Source: Acetomicrobium hydrogeniformans ATCC BAA-1850 (GTDB lineage: Bacteria > Synergistota > Synergistia > Synergistales > Acetomicrobiaceae). Taken from it: a stretch of 64,000 nucleotides of DNA. The position numbers were made by a program, and so were the translations under genes. Shown piece after piece: positions 33,873 through 42,749 of the stretch. The stretch spans positions 1-64,000 of the forward strand of contig NZ_ACJX03000001.1 in assembly GCF_000160455.2 (NCBI RefSeq). The letters are read 5' to 3'. The notes under the pieces were generated by a model. It ran no database searches and had not been told where the DNA came from. It saw only the letters and a program-made list of their open reading frames with translations. Each line of letters starts with the position of its first letter. Position 1 is the stretch's first letter.

Positions 33873-35198
33873 TTACCTCGGCATCGCACAGGGCTTCACC
33901 TGTCCTCCGGAAAGAGCGGATTGGTATGCCGCCTGGATGATCTCCACGGTCTTTCGTCCCTCGCGCCCTTCTACAACTCCGTTGATATTGCCTTTAAGCG
34001 CCTCAATGACATGGCTGTAGAAGTCAAGGTGTCCGAAGCCGTAGACTGAAGTCGGATTGGTATTGGCCTGTTCCACTTCTTTGTCCATGGGGTGGGGCTG
34101 ATCGAACTCCCAGGTATCTATTCTATTGAGGGCAATGCCGCCTATCTTGACAGTGCCTTTTTCTCCCAGAATTGTGATGCTTCCTTCAAGATTTTTGGGA
34201 TATGTCAGGGTGGTGACGTTGATGCTCCCCAGGGCTCCGCTTCGGTAGCGGAGATTGACCACGATGGTGTCCTCGGCCTCGATGCGCCTGGCCAAGGTGG
34301 CGCTGAAGGCCTGGACGGATTCCACGGCCTGGAGTATCGAAAGGTCTTTGCCTTTTTCTTTGGCTGAACGGATGAGAGCCTTCACGTCCTTGGGAAAGCA
34401 TGAACCTCCGTAGCCGACGCCGGCGTAGAGGAAGGCGGGGCCGATTCGCTTGTCGGTGCCGATGCCGCGGCGGACTTCCTCTATGTCGGCGCCTACGGTC
34501 TCGCAAAAGTTGGCGAGCTCGTTCATGAAGCTGATACGGGTGGGCTGCATGGCGTTAGCGGCGTATTTAATCAGTTCGGCGGAAGAGATGCTCACGGTGA
34601 GGATTCTGGGTTCCCTCTGCACGTAGGGGGAGAAAAGCTCCCTGAGAAACGCCGATGTCCTGTCGTTTTCCGTCCCGATGACGATGCGGTCGGGGCTCAA
34701 AAAGTCGTCGACGGCGGAGCCTTCCTTGAGGAATTCGGGGCAGAAGGCCACGTCGAAGTCGATGTCGGTGCGTCCGCGCTTTGTAAGTTCTTCTGTGATG
34801 ATGGTCTTGATCTTGTAGCTGGTCCCCACAGGGACGGTGGACTTGATGGCGATGATCTTGTAGCCTTCCATGCAGGCGCCGATGTTTTGTGCCGCCTGTA
34901 GGACGTATTTGAGGTCGGCGTTGCCGTTTCCGTCGGGCGGGGTCCCCACTGCGATGAAGACGAAGAAGCTGTTTTTGACGGCTTCTTTTGTGTCGGTGGT
35001 GAACTTGAGCCGTCCCTGGGAGACGTTTCTTTTGATGATGTCCTCCAGGCCGGGTTCGTAGATGGGGACGATTCCGGCATTGAGCCTTGAGATCTTGTCT
35101 TCGTCAATGACGACGCACCAGACGTGGTTACCCTGTTCGGCAAGGCATGCCCCGGTGACGAGCCCCACATATCCTGTTCCGATCATGCAGACGCGCAT
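33873..35198 (-). CDS. Chimeric UDP-sugar dehydrogenase / Gfo-Idh-MocA C-terminal protein
   Basis: 441-residue frame made of two unrelated halves. Residues 1-295 are UDP-glucose/GDP-mannose dehydrogenase: Rossmann GTGYVG (7-12), AVGTPPDG, KSTVPVGT, CPEFLKEGSA, IKYAANAM and the catalytic Cys267 in GYGGSCFPKD. At about 296-300 (VESVQ/AFSATLA) it changes to the C-terminal domain of a Gfo/Idh/MocA oxidoreductase: LRYRSGALGSINVTTLTYP, GEKGTVKIGG, SVYGFGHLDFYSHVIEALKG. The UGDH UDP-binding domain and the Gfo Rossmann domain are both absent. Most simply a deletion fused two genes in frame. Activity as a dehydrogenase is doubtful. A normal ugd lies at 22141. Confidence 0.85.
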   Translation of the reverse strand: MRVCMIGTGYVGLVTGACLAEQGNHVWCVVIDEDKISRLNAGIVPIYEPGLEDIIKRNVSQGRLKFTTDTKEAVKNSFFVFIAVGTPPDGNGNADLKYVLQAAQNIGACMEGYKIIAIKSTVPVGTSYKIKTIITEELTKRGRTDIDFDVAFCPEFLKEGSAVDDFLSPDRIVIGTENDRTSAFLRELFSPYVQREPRILTVSISSAELIKYAANAMQPTRISFMNELANFCETVGADIEEVRRGIGTDKRIGPAFLYAGVGYGGSCFPKDVKALIRSAKEKGKDLSILQAVESVQAFSATLARRIEAEDTIVVNLRYRSGALGSINVTTLTYPKNLEGSITILGEKGTVKIGGIALNRIDTWEFDQPHPMDKEVEQANTNPTSVYGFGHLDFYSHVIEALKGNINGVVEGREGRKTVEIIQAAYQSALSGGQVKPCAMPR

Positions 35199-35421
35199 TG
35201 GTTGCCTCCTTCGTGTGCCTTCAGCGTGCCGTAGAATTGTGCCTTCGCTTTGATTCTAGACGTCAGTTGCCTTTTCAGTCAATTCCCAGAACTGCTACAA
35301 ATTCGGGCACGGTTACATATTCATCGTTACGGCCTCTGGTTTAGCCATAACGGGCTATCGTAAAACTAATTTCTCCCTGAAACCGCTTTTAGGTAAACTG
35401 TCTTACAAGTCTTAATATCAT
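35199..35421. other. Intergenic spacer
   Basis: Separates wbpE from the chimeric gene. No repeat or clear promoter seen. Confidence 0.3.
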
Positions 35422-36531
35422 TCACCTCATAAATTCCCTTATAGCCTCCGTCACTTCCCCCTGCACATCCTCTCCTATATTCGGCCAGATGGGAAGGCTT
35501 AAGACTTCGCCGCTCAACTTTTCTGCGACGGGTAGCACGGGTGCGCCCTCCTTGTAGATAGGGAGCCTGTGTACGGGTACCGGGTAGTAGACCATCGTGC
35601 CAATGCCTCGGTCAGCCAAGCTTTGTTGAAGCTCGTCTCTTTTGCCGTCCAAGACGCGAATCGTGTATTGATGGTAGACGTGTTTTGATCGTGCGTCTTC
35701 GAAGGGAGTTATTATTCCAGGGATATCCTTTAGTAAATCGTTATACCTGTGCGCGGCCTTTCTCCTGGCCTCGTTTGCTTCGTCTATGCGGGACATCTTC
35801 ACCCGTAGTATCGCGGCTTGTATTTCGTCCAAGCGAGAGTTGTAGCCGACCGTTTCGTTGTAGTACTTTTTCTTCGAGCCGTGGACTCGAAGCATCTTGG
35901 CCGTCTCTGCCACTTCGTCGTCGTTTGTTGCTATAAGGCCACCGTCGCCAAAGCCTCCGAGGGTCTTTGAGGGAAAGAAGGAAAAACAGCCCACGTGGCC
36001 TATGGTTCCAAGCTTTCGGCTTTTGTAGTCGCCGCCAAAGGCCTGGGCGGTGTCTTCTATGACCTTTAGGCCGTAGGCGTCAGCCAACTCCATGATGGGG
36101 TCCATGTCTGCAGCCTGACCATAAAGGTGTACGGGAAGTATCGCTTTGGTGCGCTTCGTTATGGCCTGCTTTATGAGGTCGGGATTGATGTTAAAGGTGC
36201 GTTCGTCTATGTCCACGAACACGGGCGTCGCACCCAAAGCCGTGATGGACTCGGCCGTGGCAAAAAAGGTAAAGGGCGTCGTTATGACTTCGTCATTCTC
36301 ACCTATCCCTGCAGCCCTAAGGGCAATAACCAATGCGTCGGTGCCCGAGTTTACGCCGATGGTGTGTTTGACGCCAAGGTAACGGGCGACTTCTTCCTCG
36401 AAGGCCTTTACGTTTGGTCCCATGATGAACTGGGCGGATCTCAGGACTTCCTCTATAGCCTTCATGTATTCGTCTAAGTGCTCGTTTATCTCACTCTTTA
36501 GGTCCAAAATGGGAATCTTAAGCTCGCTCAT
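35422..36531 (-). CDS. wbpE: DegT/DnrJ/EryC1/StrS aminotransferase, WbpE-like
   Basis: 369-residue PLP-dependent sugar aminotransferase. Seen: NSGTDALVIALRAAGIG, Asp160 in VIEDTAQAFGG (PLP pyridine contact) and the Schiff-base Lys189 in FSFFPSKTLGGFGDGG. In context it would convert UDP-2-acetamido-2-deoxy-3-keto-glucuronate to the 3-amino sugar using glutamate. Nine bp separate it from wbpD. Full family length. Confidence 0.9.
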   Translation of the reverse strand: MSELKIPILDLKSEINEHLDEYMKAIEEVLRSAQFIMGPNVKAFEEEVARYLGVKHTIGVNSGTDALVIALRAAGIGENDEVITTPFTFFATAESITALGATPVFVDIDERTFNINPDLIKQAITKRTKAILPVHLYGQAADMDPIMELADAYGLKVIEDTAQAFGGDYKSRKLGTIGHVGCFSFFPSKTLGGFGDGGLIATNDDEVAETAKMLRVHGSKKKYYNETVGYNSRLDEIQAAILRVKMSRIDEANEARRKAAHRYNDLLKDIPGIITPFEDARSKHVYHQYTIRVLDGKRDELQQSLADRGIGTMVYYPVPVHRLPIYKEGAPVLPVAEKLSGEVLSLPIWPNIGEDVQGEVTEAIREFMR

Positions 36532-36540
36532 GTCTTCACC

Positions 36541-37122
36541 TCATTTAATTCGAACTATGCACGCTTCGTTTTCCTTGCGGTATTCCTTCAGGCATTCAGG
36601 GCATAAGGCATGTGCGTCGGCAAAGCGCAGCGGAACTCCGCACTCGCAGGCCCAGCCAATTATCCTTGCGGGCACGCCCGCTACCAGCGCGTAAGGCGGC
36701 ACGTCTTTGGTGACGACGGCACCGGCGGCAACAAAGGCCCATTCGCCTATCGTTACACCGCAGACTATCGTGGCGTTTGCGCCTATGGAGGCGTTTCTTT
36801 TTACCAATGTCTTTACGTAATCTTCGCTTGTGTTTCGTGGGTAGGCACAGCGAGGAGTCCTTACATTGGTAAAGACCATGCTCGGGCCGCAAAAGACGTA
36901 ATCTTCAAGGATGACGCCCTCGTATACCGAGACGTTGTTTTGTATCTTCACGTGACTTCCTATCTTCACGTTTTTTGCCACGTAGACATTTTGCCCGATC
37001 GAGCAGTGAGAGCCTATCTCGCAGTCGCCGCTTATGTGGCAGAAATGCCATATCTTGGTGCCCTCTCCGATGCGCGCTCCGTCGTCTACGTAAGAAGATT
37101 CGTGCACAAAGTAATCGCTCAC
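36541..37122 (-). CDS. wbpD: Left-handed beta-helix N-acetyltransferase, WbpD-like
   Basis: 193-residue hexapeptide-repeat enzyme: [55 protein letters not shown] with Asn/His residues typical of WbpD/WlbB. A C-terminal extension has two cysteine pairs (CECG and CPEC) that could bind zinc. Expected to acetylate the 3-amino group, giving UDP-GlcNAc3NAcA. Overlaps wbpB by 4 bp (ATGA type), so tightly coupled. Confidence 0.9.
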   Translation of the reverse strand: MSDYFVHESSYVDDGARIGEGTKIWHFCHISGDCEIGSHCSIGQNVYVAKNVKIGSHVKIQNNVSVYEGVILEDYVFCGPSMVFTNVRTPRCAYPRNTSEDYVKTLVKRNASIGANATIVCGVTIGEWAFVAAGAVVTKDVPPYALVAGVPARIIGWACECGVPLRFADAHALCPECLKEYRKENEACIVRIK

Positions 37123-38075
37123 ATCTTCACCCCCAGCTTATTGCTTGCTTCTTCTAAAATTTTGACTACCCCAACGGCGCTTTCACCATCAGAGTAGGGC
37201 CTTTGCCTGCTTTGACAGCACTCTATGAAATGTTTGAGCTCAAGCTTCAAAGGTTCGCTGTTTCCTTTAAATACGACTTGCTGGCCTTCGTCCATGTTTT
37301 CTAATTTTGAATTTATGTATTTTTTATGAAGCGTCACCGTCTGGGCAATTTCATCGTAGACGAGCATGCCCCGTTCAAATACGGCAGTTAATCTGCGGTA
37401 TTTTCCCGGCCAAAGCCACGAGGCGTGAAGGTGTGCCGCTACGCCGCCGGAAAAGGCAAGGTGAAGGTATACGTCGTCTTCGACGTCTTTCTGCAAAACG
37501 GGCTGGCCCACTACTTCGACTCTTTGGGGGTTTCTTCCGACAAGGTCTAAAAATACGGCCACGTCGTGGACGCCAAGGCTCCAGAGGGCGTTTTCGCCCC
37601 TCCTTGCACGCCCCAGGTTTAACCTCTCCTGATGAAGGAAATACAACTTTCCCAAGGTATTTTTTAGGATGCAGTCTTTGATCCACCTTATGGCGGGCTG
37701 GTAAAGAAGGAGATGGCCCACCATGATTATGCGGCCTGAAGATTTGGCCAGCGTTACAAGCTCTTCTGCCTGACTTGCGTTTAATGTAAAGGGCTTTTCG
37801 ACGAATACGTCCCTGCCCTTTGTAAGGGCTGTTTTTGTTATTTCGTAGTGGGTAGGCGCTGGCGTAGCTATTGCGACCGCGGGTATGGCCATCTTCCATA
37901 GGTCGTTTAAACTGGTAAGCAAATGCACACCTTTATAGTCTTTGCCTACTTTGTTTAGGCGGCCTTCGTCCTCGTCTACGACGGCAGAAAGCGAGCCGAG
38001 TTCGTAAAAGTTTTTAACTAAATTTTTGCCCCAGTTTCCTGCGCCAATGACTGCAACTTTAACCATGTCCTGCAA
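37119..38075 (-). CDS. wbpB: Gfo/Idh/MocA-family oxidoreductase, WbpB-like
   Basis: 318-residue NAD-dependent enzyme: Rossmann GAGNWG (11-16), the family motif EKP (93-95), and a [15 protein letters not shown] segment with the catalytic His. In the ManNAc3NAcA pathway WbpB oxidises the 3-hydroxyl of UDP-GlcNAcA. Start taken as TTG 38075 (AAGGAG 9 bp upstream); ATG at 38066 is possible. Located 27 bp after wbpA on the same strand. Confidence 0.87.
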   Translation of the reverse strand: MQDMVKVAVIGAGNWGKNLVKNFYELGSLSAVVDEDEGRLNKVGKDYKGVHLLTSLNDLWKMAIPAVAIATPAPTHYEITKTALTKGRDVFVEKPFTLNASQAEELVTLAKSSGRIIMVGHLLLYQPAIRWIKDCILKNTLGKLYFLHQERLNLGRARRGENALWSLGVHDVAVFLDLVGRNPQRVEVVGQPVLQKDVEDDVYLHLAFSGGVAAHLHASWLWPGKYRRLTAVFERGMLVYDEIAQTVTLHKKYINSKLENMDEGQQVVFKGNSEPLKLELKHFIECCQSRQRPYSDGESAVGVVKILEEASNKLGVKM

Positions 38076-38102
38076 TTTCGGTATCTCCTTTAGCGTAAAA
38101 GT

Positions 38103-39425
38103 TTAAAGCAGATGAAGCTTCGGGCAGCTTTTAATGTCAACGCCGGTGACTTTTGAAATTATGTTTTTCGTGTCAAGTATCAGCGGTGAAGCTTCTAATA
38201 CCAAATTGTAATCCACGCCCTTGGTGTGAGCGCAAGTTACGACGACGGCGTCGGCTTTTTTTAGCATATCTTCGTCTAAGGAGCACGACTCGTAAGCTTT
38301 GCCTTTGCGTTTTACCGACCTGCAGTAGGGATCAAAGTAAGTGACGTCTGCTCCTTTGGCTTCGAGCTGGTCCCACACCTTCAGCGCGGGCGATTCGCGC
38401 ACGTCGTCCATGTCGCCCTTGTAGGCGATGCCTAAAAGTATGACCTTGCTTCCCCTTAGGGGTTTTCTTTCGTCGTTAAGCAGGTCCTGCAGCCTCGCGG
38501 TCACGTATTCGGGCATGTAGTCGTTTATCTCGCCTGCCAGTTCTATGAGCCTCGTGTGATAGTCGACAGACCTTGCCTTGTAGGTCAGGTAAAAGGGATC
38601 TATGGGGATGCAGTGGCCACCCACGCCCGGGCCTGGATAAAAGGGCATGAAGCCAAAGGGCTTGGTCGAAGCAGCCTCTATGACTTCCCAGATATTTATG
38701 CCAAGCTTCCTGCACACGACGGCCATCTCGTTTGCCAGTGCACAGTTTACAATGCGAAAGGTGTTTTCAAGTATCTTTGCCATCTCGGCTTCCTTTGGAG
38801 AAGATACGGCAAATACGGGAGCTTGTAAGACTGCCTCGTATAAGGCCTTGGCATGTTTAAGACACTGGGGCGTGCATCCACCTACCACCTTTGGCGTGTT
38901 TTTGGTCTTATAAAGCAAGTTGCCGGGGTCCACGCGCTCGGGCGAATAGGCAAGGTAAAAGTCTTGGCCTACCTTTAAGCCGCCTTTTGAAAGGATGGGA
39001 AGAAGCACCTCTTCTGTGGTGCCGGGATAGGTCGTAGATTCTAGGACGACGAGCATGTCTTCGTGCATGAATGAAGACAGAGTATCAGCCGTATTTACTA
39101 CGTAGCTTAAGTCGGGCTGTTTGAAGTTGTCCAGAGGTGTAGGAACGCATATCGCCACGACGTCGCATTCGCCGATGCGGGAAAAGTCGTCCGTGGCCGA
39201 AAGGTGCCCGTTTTTGGTCAAAGTCGCCAGGTCTTCGGGGACAACGTCACCTATGTAGTTTTCGCCGCGGTTTATTTTGTCCACCTTTTCGCGCTGGATG
39301 TCAAAGCCCAATACGCGAAAGCCCGCCTTTGCCTTTTCCACCGCCAGAGGAAGGCCCACATATCCAAGCCCGATTACGCCGACTTTCGCAGATTTCGTAG
39401 TGATCTTTTCGTACAATGTTGACAT
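38103..39425 (-). CDS. wbpA: UDP-N-acetylglucosamine 6-dehydrogenase, WbpA-like
   Basis: 440-residue nucleotide-sugar dehydrogenase of the WbpA/WecC branch. Seen: GLGYVGLPLA (19-28), VPTPLD, ESTTYPGTTEEV, SPERVDPGN, catalytic Cys272 in GPGVGGHCIPIDP, and a C-terminal UDP-binding domain (LGIAYKGDMDDVRESP). Oxidises UDP-GlcNAc to UDP-GlcNAcA, the first pathway step. ATG 39425 is preferred (AAGGAG upstream) over a longer in-frame start that would enter a repeat. Confidence 0.92.
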   Translation of the reverse strand: MSTLYEKITTKSAKVGVIGLGYVGLPLAVEKAKAGFRVLGFDIQREKVDKINRGENYIGDVVPEDLATLTKNGHLSATDDFSRIGECDVVAICVPTPLDNFKQPDLSYVVNTADTLSSFMHEDMLVVLESTTYPGTTEEVLLPILSKGGLKVGQDFYLAYSPERVDPGNLLYKTKNTPKVVGGCTPQCLKHAKALYEAVLQAPVFAVSSPKEAEMAKILENTFRIVNCALANEMAVVCRKLGINIWEVIEAASTKPFGFMPFYPGPGVGGHCIPIDPFYLTYKARSVDYHTRLIELAGEINDYMPEYVTARLQDLLNDERKPLRGSKVILLGIAYKGDMDDVRESPALKVWDQLEAKGADVTYFDPYCRSVKRKGKAYESCSLDEDMLKKADAVVVTCAHTKGVDYNLVLEASPLILDTKNIISKVTGVDIKSCPKLHLL

Positions 39426-39456
39426 AAGTTTTGCTTCTCCTTCCAATTTCCAATTT

Positions 39457-39482
39457 AGGGTCACATCTTTAATCTTAAATTT
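39457..39482 (+). repeat. REP-like repeat, family 1
   Basis: AGGGTCACATCTTTAATC then TTAAATTT, between the regulator gene and wbpA. Confidence 0.75.
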
Positions 39483-39494
39483 CTCACCCTGCCC

Positions 39495-40058
39495 TCACTC
39501 ACCCCTACCGCTCCACAGCTCTATTGCCTCTTCCAGTTTAAGGGCAGCTTTGTACCTTTCAAGCTCGTCTTCGCCTAAAGACAGGTAGCGTATTTTTCGG
39601 TGAAGCATGGGCTCGACCTTGTCTATTAAATTTTGCAGGTAAGCTTTGTCAACTTTGCCTACTAAGACGAGGTCAATTATACCCGAATCCATCCCCCTTG
39701 CGTAGTCGCCCACGATGTAGGCCGAATGTATGTCGCCAAGCTTCGACAATACTTGAGGGATCAGCTGGTCAATCCCTGTGAATTTACGAACCATGCTGTG
39801 TATTTCAGGAAATAAGGGGTGGTTGGTGTTTGCCCGATAAACTTTTGTCCTGCCCTCGTCGAAGGAATTTAAAAGCCCTGCTTCAGTGAGCCTATTTAAC
39901 TCTACCCGCACGGAATTGGTCGATTCGCCGAACTCCTCTGCAAGCTCTCGAAGGTACGACCTGCTTTCGGGGTTTAAGAAAAACTTTAAAAGAAGCTTTA
40001 CCCTCGTCTGGGAGGTTATCAAAGAATCTAGCTTTATGGCCAATGAATTCACCTGCAC
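39495..40058 (-). CDS. Winged-helix regulator with degenerate nucleotidyltransferase domain
   Basis: 187-residue protein. Residues 15-80 form an ArsR-like winged helix (RVKLLLKFFLNPESRSYLRE, STNSVRVELNRLTEAGLL). Residues 105-187 resemble an MntA-type NTase core, but the usual GS...D-x-D is altered to GDYARGMDSGIIDLVLVG, with Ile at the first catalytic Asp. It heads the polysaccharide locus and has its own consensus-like promoter, so it probably regulates the locus. Start GTG 40058 is uncertain; TTG 40043 with AGGTG upstream is an alternative. Confidence 0.8.
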   Translation of the reverse strand: MQVNSLAIKLDSLITSQTRVKLLLKFFLNPESRSYLRELAEEFGESTNSVRVELNRLTEAGLLNSFDEGRTKVYRANTNHPLFPEIHSMVRKFTGIDQLIPQVLSKLGDIHSAYIVGDYARGMDSGIIDLVLVGKVDKAYLQNLIDKVEPMLHRKIRYLSLGEDELERYKAALKLEEAIELWSGRGE

Positions 40059-40077
40059 ACATAGTTATTTATGAGTA

Positions 40078-40106
40078 AAAATACTACTCGGAAATTCGCC
40101 TGTCAA
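40078..40106 (-). promoter_or_regulatory. Promoter of the polysaccharide-locus regulator
   Basis: -35 TTGACA (40106-40101), 17-bp spacer, -10 TATTTT (40083-40078) on the minus strand. Confidence 0.72.
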
Positions 40107-40286
40107 GTGGTGATCTTTAAATTCCCTCCCTTGGTACTTTTTTTCTTTTTTTGTTTTTTACGCTAATGGTTGAATATTAATAAGACTTATTATTTATGTA
40201 ATAACTAAATATTCCTGGAAGGAATTATGTAATTTATATTTCAATTTGGGGTTGCATTTTTGTCCAACCTGTGTTAAATATTTTTC

Positions 40287-40304
40287 TTGTGCGCATTAGC
40301 ACAA
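40287..40304 (+). promoter_or_regulatory. Operator-like palindrome before the XRE gene
   Basis: Perfect inverted repeat TTGTGC-GCATTA-GCACAA upstream of the repressor gene, a likely binding site for its product. Confidence 0.6.
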
Positions 40305-40352
40305 TTAAAAGTCCAATCGGGAGGACAAAATAATCGGAAAGGAGGTGGGCTC

Positions 40353-40655
40353 ATGGAGTTCGAAATTCTGAGCGAGGTCATCGGTGATTTGGTGAGGCGA
40401 AGGCGAAAGGAGCTTAACCTTGCCCAGGCCGATGTATGTCGCTATGCTCATATTTCTCAAGGCCAGCTTTCCCGTATCGAAAACGGGCTTCGGATTCCTT
40501 CTCTTGCTCTTATGCTCAGGTTGTGCCGCGTGTTGAAGTATGACATAAGCATCAGCGACATATTCGATAAGTTTTCATCCAAAGATATGAAATCGAAAAA
40601 AGACAAAAAGGAGGGTGACGAAAAGAAGAAAGGCAAGGAGGGCGAAAAGTCCTAA
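40353..40655 (+). CDS. XRE-family (Cro/C1-type) repressor
   Basis: 100-residue DNA-binding protein: helix-turn-helix residues 8-62 (LVRRRRKELNLAQADVCRYA then HISQGQLSRIENGLRIPSLA), followed by a highly charged Lys/Glu/Asp tail. ATG 40353 has AAAGGAGGTG upstream. First gene of a compact phage-like block; probably represses it through the palindrome at 40287. A strong terminator follows. Confidence 0.85.
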   Translation: MEFEILSEVIGDLVRRRRKELNLAQADVCRYAHISQGQLSRIENGLRIPSLALMLRLCRVLKYDISISDIFDKFSSKDMKSKKDKKEGDEKKKGKEGEKS

Positions 40656-40687
40656 AGAATGGTCCGGGCGTGGCCCGGCGGTTTTAG

Positions 40688-40720
40688 GTAGCGTGAGGAA
40701 CATCTCACGCTACTTTTTTT
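40688..40720 (+). terminator. Intrinsic terminator
   Basis: GTAGCGTGAG-GAACAT-CTCACGCTAC followed by seven T. Confidence 0.92.
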
Positions 40721-40760
40721 GAAAATTAAACGTTAAATCACAAATATGGAGGTATTTCTA

Positions 40761-41708
40761 ATGAGCTCATCTAAAAATGGCGCTTTTGTGATGGTAGACT
40801 TCTGTGTAATCACCGATAAAAATCTAGACGTCTTTGACAAGATGACCTACGTGGCGCTTTGCAAATTTGCCGACAGAGAGGGAAAGTGCTTCCCCAGCTT
40901 AAACACTCTCGCCGCCCTGGTGGGATGCGCCCGCTCCCGCCTTCGCAAATCGCTGGACAACCTAAAAAGTTTAAATTACCTAAGGGTGGACTGCAGGGTG
41001 CTCGACGGCAAACAGCGAAGCAATCTATACACCCTCCTGCCGCGAGAAAACCGCACCCGGGTCTCCACAGGCGCAGAGGGGGGTCTCCAAAAAACCCACC
41101 CCGGGTCGCAGAACGGCCACATAACTATATCTAATATAACTAGATCTAAAGAACAAGATTCAGGGGAACTTCCGCAGTGCCATGCAGTCGCAGAAAAACC
41201 CCAGGACTCCCGGAAGCCTGCCCTCTATCCGGGAAGAGCCAGCGAACCCCCTTCACCTCTTTTTTATAAAAATCAAAATACGGCCCCCCTAGAGCGGGAG
41301 ATGAAGCATCCTCCCTATGAAGAAGTGGTCGAGTCCTTTAAGCGGCACTTTCCCGACCAAAATCCTCCCACACTAGACGAAGCAAACTGTATGTGGATGA
41401 GGGTTGCCGCCTTAGTGCATAACGAGCTTTATACCGCCCAGGGGTGGGACGACTACTTCGACGGCATCGCTGAAAGCCCCTTTTTGTTGGGGGATAACGA
41501 CGCCAACTGGAGGCCGGGCGTCTTCTGGATATTGCTTGCACAAAACATCCGAAAGGTAAAGGAAGGCTTCTTTGAAAGGGGCGGAACTTGGGAGCAGATC
41601 GTGGAACAAAGAATGAAGGTCGCAGACTTGACGGAGGAAGATCAAAAATACGTTCGTGATCTGATTTTCAATATAAAATCCAATATAAAATCGAGGGAGG
41701 CGGCCTAG
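40761..41708 (+). CDS. Phage O-like replication initiator (HTH_36)
   Basis: 315-residue protein. Residues 5-95 hold a replication-initiator winged helix (FDKMTYVALCKFADREGKCF, SLNTLAALVGCARSRLRKSL, LYTLLP), then a flexible Ser/Thr/Pro-rich linker (about 100-180), then a C-terminal helical domain. The linker DNA has an A-T rich patch with two 13-bp direct repeats, as expected for an origin embedded in an O-type gene. GGAGGT is 9 bp before ATG 40761; an upstream in-frame ATG at 40746 is not preferred. Followed after 2 bp by a probable partner gene. Confidence 0.72.
   Translation: MSSSKNGAFVMVDFCVITDKNLDVFDKMTYVALCKFADREGKCFPSLNTLAALVGCARSRLRKSLDNLKSLNYLRVDCRVLDGKQRSNLYTLLPRENRTRVSTGAEGGLQKTHPGSQNGHITISNITRSKEQDSGELPQCHAVAEKPQDSRKPALYPGRASEPPSPLFYKNQNTAPLEREMKHPPYEEVVESFKRHFPDQNPPTLDEANCMWMRVAALVHNELYTAQGWDDYFDGIAESPFLLGDNDANWRPGVFWILLAQNIRKVKEGFFERGGTWEQIVEQRMKVADLTEEDQKYVRDLIFNIKSNIKSREAA
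41121..41148 (+). repeat. Direct repeats, candidate origin
   Basis: ATAACTATATCTA (41121-41133) and ATAACTAGATCTA (41136-41148), in an A-T rich patch inside the initiator gene. Confidence 0.4.
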
Positions 41709-41710
41709 CC

Positions 41711-42271
41711 ATGGAAAGCAGGGATTTCGAGGGCTTTTTCGGCTTACTTAAGGAGGTTGCCGAGCTTTACGGGACCAGGTTGTCAAAAAAGCGGGCGGAG
41801 CTTTTCTTCGAGGCCTGCAGGGGATTATCCCTTGAAAGCTTTGCCGAGGGCGTCAGAAGGCACATTCGCTGGGGGAGCTTTTTCCCGGCTCCTGCCGAGG
41901 TGTTCAAGGCCCTCTACGGCACGCATGAAGATCAGGCGACGATGGCCTGGTGCGACGTTTTGGAGGCTATCCGAAAGACGGGTGCCGAGGGACCCGTTAA
42001 ATTCGCCGACTACCGCATCCACTACGCCATCGAGCGGATGGGCGGCTGGGCGCACGTCGCCTGGGCCGTCGGGGAAAAGAAAAGATGGCCGATGAAGGAT
42101 TTTATCTACTGGTATGTCTTTGCCCTCAAGATAAACATCGACCCCGACGACGTAAAGCCCTATTTAATGGGAAACAGAGGGCTGCCCTACAAGGCCGGGC
42201 CCGAGGACATCGCAAGGATGACGCTCGAGGTGCCGGCAGGACAGGCGCGGGGGCTTCGCAGGGTCCTTTAG
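41711..42271 (+). CDS. Phage-type replication partner, hypothetical
   Basis: 186-residue protein, helical, with conserved-looking segments ELYGTRLSKKRAELFFEACR, HIRWGSFFPAPAEVFKALYG and RMGGWAHVAWAVGEKK. Similar proteins (DUF6475-like) follow phage initiators and may be helicase loaders, but I cannot confirm the family. Starts two bases after the initiator stop (TAGCCATGG), so cotranscribed. Confidence 0.6.
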   Translation: MESRDFEGFFGLLKEVAELYGTRLSKKRAELFFEACRGLSLESFAEGVRRHIRWGSFFPAPAEVFKALYGTHEDQATMAWCDVLEAIRKTGAEGPVKFADYRIHYAIERMGGWAHVAWAVGEKKRWPMKDFIYWYVFALKINIDPDDVKPYLMGNRGLPYKAGPEDIARMTLEVPAGQARGLRRVL

Positions 42272-42497
42272 GTTTCGCCTGTGCGTCGGCGGGTCGAATA
42301 TGTTGCATGAAGCTTTTGACTGCTCCGTTGGAGCGATGTGTTTGATCTTGCTGGAGGACTTTGGTGTTTCAGGCGTTCGGCTCTTTGGCGACTTAGATGG
42401 CCTAAAAAATTTATAATATTCCTTTAGCTATGCGTATTGTGAAATTGCAGGGCCTCCTTTATAGTAGATACATCACGAAAAGAAAGGAGGCAAAGAT
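42272..42497 (+). other. Spacer within the phage-like block
   Basis: No gene supported. It ends in a strong AAAGGAGG ribosome site for the DUF1659 gene. Confidence 0.4.
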
Positions 42498-42713
42498 ATG
42501 GCAGCTTATCAACCGATAGCAAGCCGTCTGACCCTGAGGCTTCAGGTAGGAGCAGACGAATGGGGAAAGCCAAAGCTAAAGAGCAAATCCATCGCAGGCG
42601 TTGATTACTCCGCCGACGCTACCGACGTGTTGACGGTGGCGCAGGCGATCGCCGGGCTTTTGCCCTACAATCTGGTGGAAGCGCAGAAGGTCGATACCGA
42701 TAGGGTCGGTTAG
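42498..42713 (+). CDS. DUF1659 domain protein
   Basis: 71-residue protein matching the DUF1659 pattern: SRLTLRLQVGADEWGKPKLK, then AIAGLLPYNLVEAQKVDTD. Function unknown; in Firmicutes such genes sit next to DUF2922 and YvrJ genes, as here. AAAGGAGG precedes ATG 42498. Confidence 0.85.
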   Translation: MAAYQPIASRLTLRLQVGADEWGKPKLKSKSIAGVDYSADATDVLTVAQAIAGLLPYNLVEAQKVDTDRVG

Positions 42714-42749
42714 GCGATTTAACAAATTATGACGAAAAGGAGGTGATAC

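Noticed and set aside
42305-42421. 38-codon frame between the replication and DUF1659 genes
   Set aside because: No ribosome site or recognisable sequence; likely chance.
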